DNA of 64,000 bases from ZC4RG30 sp963777735 (GTDB lineage: Bacteria > Pseudomonadota > Gammaproteobacteria > Steroidobacterales > Steroidobacteraceae), in NCBI GenBank assembly GCA_963777735.1, contig CAVZRQ010000010.1, positions 1-64,000 on the forward strand, given 5' to 3'. Position 1 is the stretch's first letter. Every line of letters begins with the position of its first letter. The translations under genes were made by a program, and so were the position numbers. The notes beneath the pieces were generated by a model. The model made no database searches. It worked only from the letters and a program-made list of their open reading frames with translations, and was not told the origin of the DNA. Below are positions 29,003 through 38,524 of the stretch, one piece after another.

Positions 29003-29015
29003 TGACCAATTGTCA
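29003..29015. promoter_or_regulatory. LysR-type T-N11-A palindrome upstream of the LysR gene
   Basis: TGACCAATTGTCA, with TGAC and GTCA as inverted arms, lies 19 nt before the LysR ATG, in the gap shared with the divergent EAL gene. The spacing and T-N11-A form fit a LysR recognition site for autoregulation; a TACAAT -10-like element (28996-29001) adjoins it. Confidence 0.4.
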
Positions 29016-29033
29016 GGGGGTATTGGAGCGGCT

Positions 29034-29976
29034 ATGAATCATTCCATGATTGCCGACGAAATGGCCGTCTTTGCCCGTGTGGTGGAGATGAACGGATTCA
29101 CCGCCGCCGCCCGCAAATTGCAGGTCCCGAAGGTGCGGGTGAGCCGGGCCGTCGCCGCACTGGAGCGAGCGCTCGGCGCCAGGCTCCTGGAGCGCACCAC
29201 TCGCCGCATTTCCCTCACCACCGCAGGCAAATCCATCCTGGCGCATTGCCAGCGCGTGGCGCTGGAAGTGGAGGCCGCGCGCGCCGCCCTGCAGCCGGTG
29301 GCAGAGGGCGCGCAGCTGCGCGTGGCCATCGACCAGGGCTTCGGCCGCCTGCTGGTGGCGCCGCTGGTGCCGCGTTTCCTGGAGCGCTTTCCGCAGGTCA
29401 CGCTGCGGCTGATCAACGCCGACGAAGTCACCGACGGTGCGGGCTTCGATGTGGAGCTGCGCAGCGACGGGCGGGTGGCGGAAGGCGAGGTGGCCAGCTC
29501 CCTGGGCACGCCGCCGATGATCCTCTGCGCCGCGCCGAATTACCTCGCTGGCAAGTCGCTGCCGCAGACGCCCAAGCGAGCTGGGCCAGCACGCCATGCT
29601 GTGGGCGGCGGCAGGGCCGGATTCCACGCTGCGCCTGGCCAAGAACGGCGGTGCCGTGACGGTGCCGGGCACGCCGCGGCTGGTGGCGCAGGACCTTGCT
29701 GCCTTGCATGCCGCGGTGGCGGCGGGGCTCGGCATCGGCGCGCTGCCGGAGTTCATGTGCCGCAACGGCCTCGCGATGAAGCGGCTGGTGCGCCTGCTGC
29801 CGGACTGGGAAGTCGCCGATCCGGTGGAGCTCACGGCGGTGAGCCCGGCCGACCGCGCCGTCGAGCCGGCCGTGCGCAGCTTCGTGGATTTCCTCGCGGC
29901 CAACATCGTGCCGGCGCTGGCGGGTGCGCCGGAGGCGCCGGAAGGCAAGCCGGTTGCGCGCAAGGCGGTGGGTTGA
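29034..29976 (+). CDS. LysR-family transcriptional regulator (one frameshift)
   Basis: N-terminal winged helix: FARVVEMNGFTAAARKLQVP, then VSRAVAALERALGARLLERT, as in the CrgA-like LysR subgroup. The C-terminal effector domain continues in another frame (WAAAGPDSTLRLAKNGGAVT, then GLGIGALPEFM). Removing one C near 29578 (AAG-C-GAG) joins them into about 313 residues. The ATG at 29034 has a GGAG 5 nt upstream. The TGA overlaps the ATG of the acyl-CoA dehydrogenase (TGATG), so regulator and enzyme are co-expressed. The inducer is unknown. Confidence 0.85.
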
Positions 29977-31751
29977 TGTTCCATTCGCCGCTGCGGGAGA
30001 TCCGCTTTGTCATGCACGAGCTGCTGGGTGATGCCGCGCTCGAGCCGGCCTATGCAGATATCGAGTATTCCGCTGAACTTGGCGACAATATCGTCGAAGA
30101 AGCCGCCAAGTTCGCCGAAAATGTGCTGGAACCGCTGAATCGCAGCGGTGACGAAGAGGGCGCGCGCTGGTCGGCGGAAGGCGTGACCACGCCGAAGGGG
30201 TTCAAGGCCGCCTACGAGTCGTATGTCGAGGCCGGCTGGGCGCAGTTGGCCGTGGGCGCAGCGCATGGCGGGCAGGGCATGCCGCAGCTGGTCAACACGG
30301 CAGTCGAGGAGCTGATGTTCGCGTCGAACATGGCGTTCTTCCTGGGCACTTCACTGGCGCGTGGTGCCGTGGAGGCCATGGCGGCTTCCGGCACGCCGGA
30401 GCAGCAGGCGCAGGTGCTGCCGAAGCTCGTGACCGGCGAGTGGATGGGGACGATGAACCTCACCGAGTCGCAGGCGGGTTCCGATCTCGGGCTGATGCGC
30501 ACGCGCGCCGTGCCGCATGGCGATCACTACCGCCTCTTCGGTCAGAAGATCTTCATCACCTACGGGGATCACGACCTCACCGACAACATCATCCATCTGG
30601 TGCTGGCCCGCATCGATGGCGCGCCCGAGGGCGTGAAGGGCATTTCGCTGTTCTATGTGCCGAAGTTCCTGCTCAATGCCGATGGCACGAACGGCGCGCG
30701 CAATGATCTGCGCTGCATCTCGATCGAACACAAGCTCGGCATTCATGGCAGCCCTACCTGCGTGATGTCCTTTGGCGAGCAGGAGGGCGCGGTGGGTTAT
30801 CTGCTGGGGCCACCGCATGCGGGGCTTTCATTCATGTTCATCATGATGAATGCGGCGCGGCTGTCGGTGGGCGTGCAGGGCCTGGCGCAGTCCGAGCGTG
30901 CCCTGCAGCGTGCGCTCGACTGGGCGCGCAACCGCCTGCAGGGGCGGGTGGCGGGCAAGCCTTCGCCGGTGGCCATCATCGAACATCCGGATGTGAAGCG
31001 AATGCTGCTGTCGATGAAGGCGCGCACCGAAGGCATGCGCGCGCTGTGTTATTTCGCGGCGCTCGAGCTCGACAAGGCGCATCGCGCTGCCGATGAGGCA
31101 CAGCGCCAGGCGGCATTGATGCGCGCCGAACTGCTGATTCCCGTCGTGAAGGGCTGGTGCACCGAGACCGGCATCGAAGTCACCTCCACCGGCGTGCAGG
31201 TGCATGGCGGCATGGGCTATGTGGAAGAAACCGGCGCTGCGCAGTTCCTGCGCGATGTGCGCATTGCTTCCATTTACGAAGGCACGACGGGTATCCAGGC
31301 CAACGACCTGATCGGTCGCAAGCTGGGGCGGGATCGCGGCGCGGCGATGACGGCGCTGCTGCAGGAGCTGCTGGCAGAGTTGAACGCATCGCGCGCGTTG
31401 CTGCCTGCGGCCAAGGCCACGCGCAATGCGGCCACCGAAGCACTCACCACGCTGCGCGATGCCACCGAGGCGGTGCTGCGCATGCATGCGGAGGCGCCTG
31501 CCCAGGCGCAGGCCGTGGCGGTGCCGTATCTGAAACTCTGCGGGCTGGTGTTCGCCGGTGCGTTGCTGGCGCGCGCTGCGACGGTGTCGGAGGCGGCACT
31601 GCAGGCCAATGCCGGCGATGCGTTCTACCTCGGCAAGCTGCAGACCTGCCGCTTCTACGCGGAACAGGTGCTGCCGGAAGCGCTGGGCCTGGCGCGCGTG
31701 GTGAAGGGCGGAGCGGGCAGCGTGGCCGAGACGGAGTCGGAACTTATCTGA
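29976..31751 (+). CDS. acyl-CoA dehydrogenase (long, C-terminal-domain type)
   Basis: FAD enzyme of 591 residues that introduces the alpha-beta double bond in acyl-CoA. Visible are MNLTESQAGSDLG (FAD/substrate loop), GIHGSPTCVMSFG, GGMGYVEETGAAQFLRD and IASIYEGTTGIQANDLI with the catalytic Glu of YEGTT. A helical extension from about residue 460 matches the C-terminal domain of roughly 590-residue dehydrogenases. Starts MFHSPLREIRFVM. The chain-length range cannot be read from the sequence. Confidence 0.92.
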   Translation: MFHSPLREIRFVMHELLGDAALEPAYADIEYSAELGDNIVEEAAKFAENVLEPLNRSGDEEGARWSAEGVTTPKGFKAAYESYVEAGWAQLAVGAAHGGQGMPQLVNTAVEELMFASNMAFFLGTSLARGAVEAMAASGTPEQQAQVLPKLVTGEWMGTMNLTESQAGSDLGLMRTRAVPHGDHYRLFGQKIFITYGDHDLTDNIIHLVLARIDGAPEGVKGISLFYVPKFLLNADGTNGARNDLRCISIEHKLGIHGSPTCVMSFGEQEGAVGYLLGPPHAGLSFMFIMMNAARLSVGVQGLAQSERALQRALDWARNRLQGRVAGKPSPVAIIEHPDVKRMLLSMKARTEGMRALCYFAALELDKAHRAADEAQRQAALMRAELLIPVVKGWCTETGIEVTSTGVQVHGGMGYVEETGAAQFLRDVRIASIYEGTTGIQANDLIGRKLGRDRGAAMTALLQELLAELNASRALLPAAKATRNAATEALTTLRDATEAVLRMHAEAPAQAQAVAVPYLKLCGLVFAGALLARAATVSEAALQANAGDAFYLGKLQTCRFYAEQVLPEALGLARVVKGGAGSVAETESELI

Positions 31752-32166
31752 CAGCGCCGGTGGTGGTGAGTGTGTCCGATGTCGGCGGCAGCCGCTTCGG
31801 CCACAACACGCTGCCGAGCAGCACGCAGGCTGCAGCGACGATCAGCAGCCCTGCGGCAATGCCGCTGCCCGAGAAGGAAAACAGCAGCACGCCCTCGACC
31901 AGTTGCAGCAGGCCGAAGATGACGATGACCTCGCGCGACACCGCGTGCGGCTTCCACGCCACGATGGCATAGAGCAGGCCGATCAGCAGTGCCTGGCAGC
32001 CGAAGGCCAGCCACAGTGCGCGGATGGATTGGGTGAGATCCGGCTGCAGGCCGTTGTTGGCCAGCGCAATCGACAGCACGAAATAGCGGATGAAGTAGAA
32101 CAGCGCGAGCCCGGCCAGTGCCAGCGAGCTGATGATCATGCAGTAACGGAAGCTCGTGAGTTTCAT
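31744..32166 (-). CDS. hypothetical four-helix membrane protein
   Basis: A 140-residue protein with four predicted membrane helices (about 8-33, 46-68, 78-97 and 102-121). It starts at the end of the photolyase gene with a 4-nt ATGA overlap and ends overlapping the acyl-CoA dehydrogenase tail by 8 nt on the other strand. It is the last gene of the oxyR-LCAT-phrB run. No family recognised. Confidence 0.65.
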   Translation of the reverse strand: MKLTSFRYCMIISSLALAGLALFYFIRYFVLSIALANNGLQPDLTQSIRALWLAFGCQALLIGLLYAIVAWKPHAVSREVIVIFGLLQLVEGVLLFSFSGSGIAAGLLIVAAACVLLGSVLWPKRLPPTSDTLTTTGAVR

Positions 32167-33534
32167 GTGTCCTTGCGCAGGCTGGCGTAGGCATCGAGAG
32201 CGCGTTGCCGGCTGCTTCTGAGATCAGTGACGGGAAGAATATAGCCCGCTGTGCCGGCTTCGGGTACATACCTGCGCCGATAGGCGCCATCGGGATCAAA
32301 GCGCTCTGCCTGGGTTTCGGGGTTGAAGACCCTGAACCACGGTGAGGCATCCGGGCTGGTGCCCGCGACCCACTGCCAGTTGAGTGCATTGCTCGCGAGG
32401 TCGGCATCCACCAGGGTGTCCCAGAACCAGCGTTCGCCCTGCTGCCAGGGATGCAGCAGGTTCTTCACGAGGAAAGATGCGGTGATCATGCGCACGCGGT
32501 TGTGCATCCAGCCGGTCTGCCACAGTTCGCGCATGCCGGCATCGACCATGGCATGGCCGGTGCGTCCGCGCGACCAGGCGCGAAACTCGGCAGGGATATT
32601 GCGCCAGGCGATGGCTTCGAACTGCGGGCTGCGCGGCCGGTCTGGCAGGGTGGGATGCAGCACGAGCTGCTGCGTGGCGAACTCGCGCCAGATGAGTTCT
32701 GCGAGGAATTTTCCGCTGCGGGTTTCCTCGCTGGCGATCCCGGCGCGTTCGCCGGCTTTCATCACTGCCGTCCAGACCTGGCGTGGCGACAGTTCGCCGT
32801 GGCGCAGGTACGGAGACAGTCTGTGATGGCACGTGCAGATCGGGACGATCGCGCTGTTCGGCGTACAGGGAGAGCCGCTGCTCGACGAAATCCTTCAGTG
32901 CCGCGCGTGCGCCGGATTCTCCGGGTTGCCAGTGCTGCGCCAGGGTCTTGTGCCAGGGAATGCCTGGCAGCAATGCCAGCCCTTCGAGCTGCTCGGAGGC
33001 GGGCCAGCTCGGCGGTGCCGGAATGATCTGCGGTGATCCTTCCGGCGCTTCGATCCGTGCCTGCTGCAGGAATGCGCGCCAGAAGGGCGTGAACACCTGG
33101 TAGGGCGCTCCGGTGGCGCTCTTGATCGTGGCGGGTTCGATGAGCCGCGAAGAATGAAAGCCGTGGCCGATGAGTCCGGCTGTGGCGATGGCCTTCTGCA
33201 ACGCCTGCTCCACCTGCATCGCAGCGGGTTCGTAGCGGCGGTTCCAGTAGATCTGCGTGGCGCCGGTGGCAGCGGCCAGTCGCAGCAGGCCATCGACTGT
33301 GGGGCCGGTCTGCAGAATCAGACGCGAGCCGCGCTGCTGCAAGGCTGCCTGCAGCTGTTGCAGCGATTCATGCAGCCACCAGCGTGCGGCGGCGCCGGGT
33401 GCCCAGGCGCCTTCTTCCGCAGGGTTCCAGGTGAACACCGGAATGACATGCTTCGCGGCGGAGGTTGCGGCGCGCAATGCAGGATTGTCGGCGAGGCGCA
33501 GGTCCTGACGGAACCAGAGCAGTGCCGTGCTCAT
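32163..33534 (-). CDS. phrB: deoxyribodipyrimidine photolyase (one frameshift)
   Basis: Light-driven repair of cyclobutane pyrimidine dimers with FADH and an antenna cofactor. The N-terminal alpha/beta domain starts MSTALLWFRQDLRLADNPAL; the FAD domain has SPYLRHGELSPRQVW, FLAELIWREFA, MRELWQTGWMHNRVRM and NWQWVAG, which are class I photolyase signatures. The frame breaks near 32828; removing one C restores about 456 residues. It sits 9 nt after the LCAT-like gene in an operon headed by oxyR, which fits a stress-linked role. Confidence 0.92.
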
Positions 33535-33543
33535 GTCGCGGCG

Positions 33544-34782
33544 TCAGGCTGCGCGTGGCGCGCTGTTGAGCGAATCGAGGAAGTGCTTGCGCTGCAGTGC
33601 ATCCAGCGTCGACCAGTCGATCTTTTCGCAGAACTGGCGGCGCAGCTCGCTGTCGGAGGCGCCATGCGGATTGTTGAGCAGCGCCGGTGGCGAAGTGGCG
33701 AGCAGTGGCGCGGCATCGGCCAGCAGTTGCAGCACGGCTTCATGCACCACCGGGCTGCGCGTCAGTTCATTGTGCGCCACCTGGCAATACCAGGCTTCGC
33801 AACCGTCGAGCGTGGCGCGACTGGTGGGCACGGTGCCGTCGCCGGTGAAGTCGAGGCGGTAGTAGAAATCATCTTCCACGCGGGTGACGTTGACGGCGGT
33901 TTCAAAGCCGAAACCGGCGATGGCGCTGATGCGCGCATCCGGTCCGCCGAGCCGCAGCATGGTGACGCGATCCAGCAGCGTGGCATTGGGTTGTGGCCCG
34001 GTGCGCGGCCAGTTGCGCGAGTCGATGAGGTCGAGCATGCCGTCGAGCGGCAGCATCTGGTAGAGACTGTGGAAACTCGAGAACACCTCGCGCGCCAGAG
34101 TTTCGGCATCGTGCACGCTGTCGATCTGCGCGAGGCGACGCACCAGCGGATACACGCCACGCACGGCCTGTACCGGTGCATACGAGCCGCCATGCGGTGT
34201 GCCCACCGTGATCAGGCGCTGAATGCGCGAGCTGGTTTGGGCGCGCAGCGCGATGCGGGCGATCAGGCCACCCATGCTGTGGCCAATCACGGAAAGATCA
34301 CCCGCGGATTCGGTGGCCAGCTGCCGTGCGAGCACTGCGCCGGTTTCCGTGATGTCGCGGCGCCAGTCGTAGGCAAAGCAGCGCACGGTGTAGCCGGTGG
34401 CCTGCAGCGCGAACTTCAGTGGCAGATAGCCGTGCAGCACCGGGCCACAGGCCATCACTGGCGGGCCGGGCATGGTGAGCAGGTTGAGCCGGCCCTGGCT
34501 GATGTCCGTGGGGTCGATCCACAACAGATCGTCGGGCACATTGCCCGTGCGGCGCAGGCACAGCTGCGAACCCATGAGGCCCGGCACGATATAGACGCAG
34601 CGGTCCGGGTCCTGGGTGGCGGCGGCCGCGGCAGCGGCCATGGGCTGAAGCCGCGCGTACTCCGCTTCGCCGAAGTAGGCGATCAGCTCGCGGCGCCGCG
34701 CACCGGCAGCGAGCAGCTGTTCGACGGTGCCCTCGGGCCACACCAGCCGGTCGTACACGGAAACATCGGCGCGTTCGGTCAT
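33544..34782 (-). CDS. LCAT-family alpha/beta hydrolase
   Basis: A 412-residue protein of the lecithin:cholesterol acyltransferase / phospholipase type. The nucleophile elbow GHSMGG is preceded by an FAYDWRRDI segment, and the predicted triad is completed by Asp in TGDGTVP and His in VAHNEL. The oxyanion region is VPGLMGSQLCLRR. No signal peptide is evident, so it is probably cytoplasmic. The ATG at 34782 overlaps the oxyR stop by 4 nt. The lipid substrate is unknown. Confidence 0.82.
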   Translation of the reverse strand: MTERADVSVYDRLVWPEGTVEQLLAAGARRRELIAYFGEAEYARLQPMAAAAAAATQDPDRCVYIVPGLMGSQLCLRRTGNVPDDLLWIDPTDISQGRLNLLTMPGPPVMACGPVLHGYLPLKFALQATGYTVRCFAYDWRRDITETGAVLARQLATESAGDLSVIGHSMGGLIARIALRAQTSSRIQRLITVGTPHGGSYAPVQAVRGVYPLVRRLAQIDSVHDAETLAREVFSSFHSLYQMLPLDGMLDLIDSRNWPRTGPQPNATLLDRVTMLRLGGPDARISAIAGFGFETAVNVTRVEDDFYYRLDFTGDGTVPTSRATLDGCEAWYCQVAHNELTRSPVVHEAVLQLLADAAPLLATSPPALLNNPHGASDSELRRQFCEKIDWSTLDALQRKHFLDSLNSAPRAA

Positions 34783-35690
34783 GACTCCACCTGCTTGCCG
34801 GCGGTCTCGGCGATGATCTCGCACACCGCTTCGATGGCGATGCTGCGGGCGGAGGTCTTGCGCCACAGCGCGCCGATGTGGCGCACCGGCACGGGCTTCG
34901 AAAACGGCAAGGTCACCACGCCGCGCGCATCACCGTAGGCGCCAATGCTGGCGAGCAGGGGCAGCAGCGTGATGCCGCCACCGGAGGCCACCATCTGGCG
35001 CAGTGTCTCGAGGGAGGTGGCGCGGAAGTCCTGCTTTTCATGCAGCTGCGCGCGCGCGCAGACATCGAGTGCCTGGTCACGCAGGCAGTGGCCATCTTCC
35101 AGCAGCAGCAATGTCTCGCCGTTCAGGTCCGTGGCCTTGAGCGATCTGCGGCTGGCCAGCGCGTGCAGTTCAGGGACGGCCACCACGAACGGTTCGTCGA
35201 ACAGCGTGCGTTCCATGAGTCCGTCGATGGGCACTGGCAGCGCCAGGATGCCGAGGTCTATGTCGCCGGCCTGCAGGTGATCGAGCATGGGGCCCGTCTG
35301 GTATTCATAGAGCAGCAGCTCGATGCGTGGCAGCTTCCTGCGAATGCGGGCAGCCACCAGCGGCAACAGGTAAGGGCCGATGGTGGGCAGCAGCGCCATG
35401 CGCAGCCGGCCGGCAAGTGGATCGCGCTGCAGTTCGGCAAGTGCGACGATTTCGTCGCTGGCCTCGATGATGCGCCGCGCCCGCGCCACCACCTGCGCAC
35501 CGGCTTCGGTGAGCGCGATGCGCCGCGGATGCCGTTCCACCAGCTGCACGCCGAGATAATCCTCCAGCTTCTTGAGCTGCGCGGACAACGTGGGCTGGCT
35601 GACGAAGCAGCGGGCCGCAGCCTGGCCGAAGTGGCGCGTGTCGGCCACGGCCACGAGGTAGCGGAGATCCTTGAGTTTCAGATCGGCCAT
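34779..35690 (-). CDS. oxyR: hydrogen peroxide sensor OxyR
   Basis: LysR-family regulator of 303 residues. The helix-turn-helix is at about 18-45 (FGQAAARCFVSQPTLSAQLK). The two redox cysteines are at 202 and 211 in LLLEDGHCLRDQALDVC, matching Cys199 and Cys208 of the E. coli protein that form the activating disulfide. This separates it from ordinary LysR paralogs. It heads an operon with an LCAT-like hydrolase, photolyase and a small membrane protein. Confidence 0.93.
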   Translation of the reverse strand: MADLKLKDLRYLVAVADTRHFGQAAARCFVSQPTLSAQLKKLEDYLGVQLVERHPRRIALTEAGAQVVARARRIIEASDEIVALAELQRDPLAGRLRMALLPTIGPYLLPLVAARIRRKLPRIELLLYEYQTGPMLDHLQAGDIDLGILALPVPIDGLMERTLFDEPFVVAVPELHALASRRSLKATDLNGETLLLLEDGHCLRDQALDVCARAQLHEKQDFRATSLETLRQMVASGGGITLLPLLASIGAYGDARGVVTLPFSKPVPVRHIGALWRKTSARSIAIEAVCEIIAETAGKQVES

Positions 35691-35747
35691 TGACCGATTC
35701 TATCGAAAACGGGGCGGCGATCTATGCCCGTGGCAAACAGTGAGCGA

Positions 35748-36380
35748 TCAGGGCGCGATGCTGCGCATGGTCATCGCCATGGCCTGTTCGTACAGCTCGG
35801 TCCGGCTCGTGTTGCGGTGGGCCAGCAGGCCCTCCTTGGTGGCAGCGATCTGGATCACGCCGTGCATGAAGCCCCACATGGCGATGGCGACTGCATCGGG
35901 TGCGCCGATGTCGGCGCGAACCGATCCGTCCGCGATGCCATCACGGATCGCGGCAATGAGCTCGGCATGGCAGGCATCGCCCAGTTCCAGGCAGCGACCC
36001 GGCAACTGCTGCATGTCTGCAGGGCTGCGCGCTTCGAAACGCGCCATGGCTTCGAAGTGGACGGGGTGGTTCCGGGAGAAGGCCACATAGGCGTTGCCCA
36101 TGGCCGCAAGGCGTGCGCGCCCATTCGGCGCCGAGCGCGTGGCGCTGGAAAACTGCTCGTGAAGCAGCTCCAGCGCCCGCTCGTACAGTGCGAGGCAAAT
36201 TGCGGCCTTGTCTTCGAAGTACACGTAGACCAGTGCCCGCGACAAACGCGCGCGGCGCGCAACCTGGTCCATTGTGATCGCATCGAAGCCGCCTTCGGCC
36301 GCTGCAGCCGCCGCCGCATCGAGAATGTCGTTGCGGCGGCGGTCTTTTTCCTCTCGACGGCGGTCTGTCAGCTCACTCAT
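35748..36380 (-). CDS. TetR-family transcriptional regulator
   Basis: A 210-residue protein. The DNA-binding domain is in the first 65 residues (ILDAAAAAAAEGGFDAITMD, then RARLSRALVYVYFEDKAAI), followed by a helical ligand domain. Divergent from a nitroreductase gene, with a palindrome between them, so autoregulation and control of the nitroreductase are likely. Confidence 0.88.
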   Translation of the reverse strand: MSELTDRRREEKDRRRNDILDAAAAAAAEGGFDAITMDQVARRARLSRALVYVYFEDKAAICLALYERALELLHEQFSSATRSAPNGRARLAAMGNAYVAFSRNHPVHFEAMARFEARSPADMQQLPGRCLELGDACHAELIAAIRDGIADGSVRADIGAPDAVAIAMWGFMHGVIQIAATKEGLLAHRNTSRTELYEQAMAMTMRSIAP

Positions 36381-36403
36381 CAGGTGACAGTATGTCTAGT
36401 CGC

Positions 36404-36416
36404 TGACAGACTGTCA
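36404..36416. promoter_or_regulatory. operator palindrome between tetR and the nitroreductase gene
   Basis: TGACAGACTGTCA is a perfect 6-1-6 palindrome 24 nt upstream of the TetR start codon. A second partial copy, TGACAGTATGTCT, begins about 20 nt nearer the gene. Position and symmetry fit a TetR dimer site. Confidence 0.6.
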
Positions 36417-36465
36417 ATTTCTGGATGAGTGACTATTATTTGACGTCAGCGCGACAATCAGGCTG

Positions 36466-37059
36466 TCATGGCGCCCATTGTTTCACAGTTTGTTCCAATC
36501 CATCCCGAACGGCCGCCGCGGCCGAGGGGCCGGGCTTGCCGGGGCCATTGGCGGTACCGAGGCAGATGAAGCCGATCAGGTGATCCGTGGCTTCAAGACC
36601 CAGGCTGGCCTTGAAGGGTGTATCGAACACCCCGGGGCCGGAGAAGAGGAAGGCGCTATAGCCGAGTGCGTGGGCCGCATTGAGCACCAGCTGGGTGGCG
36701 CCGGCTGCCGCGAAGGCCTGCTCGATCGCCGGGACCTTGTGGGCAAGATCGATCTTCGCGGCTGCCACCACGAGCAATGGCGCGCGGGCGGTGAGGCGGT
36801 ACTTCTCGCGGTTGCGCTCGTAGCGCGACGGATCAGCCTGCACTCGTGTCGCGGCTTCGGCCAGGCGATCGTAGAAGAGCTCGTACTGCTCCGGGCGCAC
36901 GATCTGGAATCGCCAGGGGCGGAGCCGGTCATGGTCGGCCGCACGCTGCGCGGCGCCGAGTATCTGCTGCAGCTCCTCGTCGTTGGGAGCGGGCGCTTGC
37001 ATGAACGAGCCGGCCAGTGAGTTGCGGCTGAGCAGGGAATCGATTGCTGAGGTGTGCAT
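36466..37059 (-). CDS. nitroreductase family protein (YdjA-like)
   Basis: FMN-dependent NAD(P)H oxidoreductase of 197 residues. The N-terminal FMN-contact motif LLSRNSLAG and the DHDRLRPWRFQIV segment are typical of the short YdjA branch; GFICLGTANG near the C-terminus is also conserved. Note that it lies on the same strand as tetR and upstream of it (tetR begins 85 nt further on), so the palindrome lies downstream of this gene and upstream of tetR. The pair could be one transcript with an internal regulated promoter. Confidence 0.85.
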   Translation of the reverse strand: MHTSAIDSLLSRNSLAGSFMQAPAPNDEELQQILGAAQRAADHDRLRPWRFQIVRPEQYELFYDRLAEAATRVQADPSRYERNREKYRLTARAPLLVVAAAKIDLAHKVPAIEQAFAAAGATQLVLNAAHALGYSAFLFSGPGVFDTPFKASLGLEATDHLIGFICLGTANGPGKPGPSAAAAVRDGLEQTVKQWAP

Positions 37060-37108
37060 CGTGGCATTCTACCGAAACCCGCAAACGCGACCTCAACCTC
37101 TCGGTGCC

Positions 37109-37642
37109 ATGGAATTTGATCTGCAACCGCAGCTGCGTGGCCAGCTGCTGACTCTGCGTCCCCTGCAAGCCAGCGACCGCGAAGCCCTGTGGGAGGTTGC
37201 GCGTGATCCGCTGATCTGGGAGCAACACCCCGACAAGACGCGTTACGAGCCCGAGGGCTTTGCGCGCTTTTTCGAAAGCTCGCTCGAGTCCGGCAGTGCA
37301 TTGGTCGTGCTGGATGCCCACGGCAAGATCATCGGTTCGGCCCGCTACTACGACTGGGACCCTGAGCTGCGCGAAGTGGCCATCGGCTACACCTTCATCG
37401 CCCGCTCCGCCTGGGGTGGCGCGGTGAACCGCGAGTTGAAGCAACTGATGATCGGCCACGCAGCGCGCTGGGCCGAGCGCGTCTGGTTTCACGTCGGCAA
37501 ACACAATCTGCGCTCGCGCCGCGCCATGGACAAGATCGGCGCTAAAGCCCAGTTCGAAGGGCCGCGGCCGTTGAACGGCGAGATGATTCCGTTCGTCTAC
37601 TACCGGATCGATACGCGCGGGTGGCAACTGCCCAGCGTGTAG
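37109..37642 (+). CDS. GNAT-family N-acetyltransferase (RimJ/RimL-like)
   Basis: A 177-residue protein starting MEFDLQPQLRGQLLTLRPLQ. The GNAT core is visible as ALVVLDAHGKIIGSARYY, then EVAIGYTFIARSAWGG and the acetyl-CoA-proximal HVGKHNLRSRRAMDKIGAK. The acceptor is unknown. ATG 37109 is chosen because the protein then starts like its relatives; a ribosome-binding site is not obvious, and upstream in-frame starts overlap the nitroreductase gene. Confidence 0.85.
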   Translation: MEFDLQPQLRGQLLTLRPLQASDREALWEVARDPLIWEQHPDKTRYEPEGFARFFESSLESGSALVVLDAHGKIIGSARYYDWDPELREVAIGYTFIARSAWGGAVNRELKQLMIGHAARWAERVWFHVGKHNLRSRRAMDKIGAKAQFEGPRPLNGEMIPFVYYRIDTRGWQLPSV

Positions 37643-37771
37643 CGCTCGCTCGAACGGGTGCCCGCCTATTCGCTTTCTGCTTCCGGCGTCCAGCGCCGCC
37701 TGCTCCGGCGCGTCCGGCAGCATCAGCCGAGAGGCCAGTGTAGTGGCTCGAAAATCACATCTTCCACTTTG

Positions 37772-37795
37772 GTAGAATTAAGTCTCTACTATAGT
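37772..37795 (+). promoter_or_regulatory. possible promoter/operator of the XRE-cupin gene
   Basis: In the 293-nt gap after the GNAT gene, GTAGA (37772-37776) and TCTAC (37785-37789) form an inverted repeat directly followed by TATAGT (37790-37795), a good -10 element. An AT-rich stretch surrounds it. I see no small gene in the rest of this gap. Confidence 0.35.
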
Positions 37796-37935
37796 GACGC
37801 ACTTCACTTTTTCGGTCATGCACATGCCCCCCACATGGAACCGCGCGCCCGATACAACCTCAACCATCGCCAAGTCGCGCACGCATCAGGCCCGCGCATG
37901 CCGCAAGCCACGCCGCTTCCCTGGCGAACGCGCCA

Positions 37936-38524
37936 ATGGATGATGTGGACCAGCGCATCGCGCGCCGGGTGGCGGAGCTGCGCAGTGAAAGCGGGTTTAC
38001 GCTGGACGAGCTGGCGGGGCGCAGCGGTGTCAGCCGCGCGATGATCTCCAAGATCGAGCGGATGCAGGTGAGTCCGACTGCCGTGGTGCTCAACAAGCTC
38101 GCCATCGGCCTTGGGTGTGTTGTTGCCCGCGCTGCTGGGATTCACCGGTGAAGGGGCCGCCACTGCCGCTGAGCCCGATCACGCGGCGCAAGGACCAGCC
38201 TCGATGGGAAGATCCGGAGTCCGGCTATCAGCGCCGGACACTGACGCCACCGGATGTGGTGCAGCCGATGCAGCTCAGTGAAATCTGGTTCCCGCCGCGG
38301 GCGCGGATGACTTTCGAGAATGCACCCGGCGGTCGTCCGGTCTGCCAGCAGATCTGGATGCTCAGCGGTGAAATGCGGGTTCGGCAGGGCGACAAGGACA
38401 AGGAGCACCGGCTGACGGCCGGCGATTGCCTCGCGTTGACGCTGGATCAAGCCGTGCACTTCCACAATGCAGGAAGCTCTGCGGCACGCTACCTCGTCGT
38501 CACGTGCGACCAGCTGACGTCTAG
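37936..38524 (+). CDS. XRE-family regulator with C-terminal cupin domain (two frameshifts, end uncertain)
   Basis: Residues 1-62 are a helix-turn-helix of the XRE type (FTLDELAGRSGVSRAMISKI, then SPTAVVLNKLAIGLG). After a short linker a cupin barrel follows (EIWFPPRARMTFEN, QQIWMLSGEMRVRQGD, LTAGDCLALTLDQAVHFHNA). The parts lie in different frames: one extra G near 38113 and one near 38153 must be removed. The reading frame then runs to 38651, overlapping yajQ on the other strand. The more likely end is near 38515-38524, where yajQ also ends. The ligand is unknown. Confidence 0.72.

Noticed and set aside
29010..31751. A 913-residue LysR/acyl-CoA dehydrogenase fusion protein
   Set aside because: The apparent fusion comes from a one-base shift inside the LysR gene; the LysR C-terminus lies in another frame and ends with a TGATG overlap with the dehydrogenase start.
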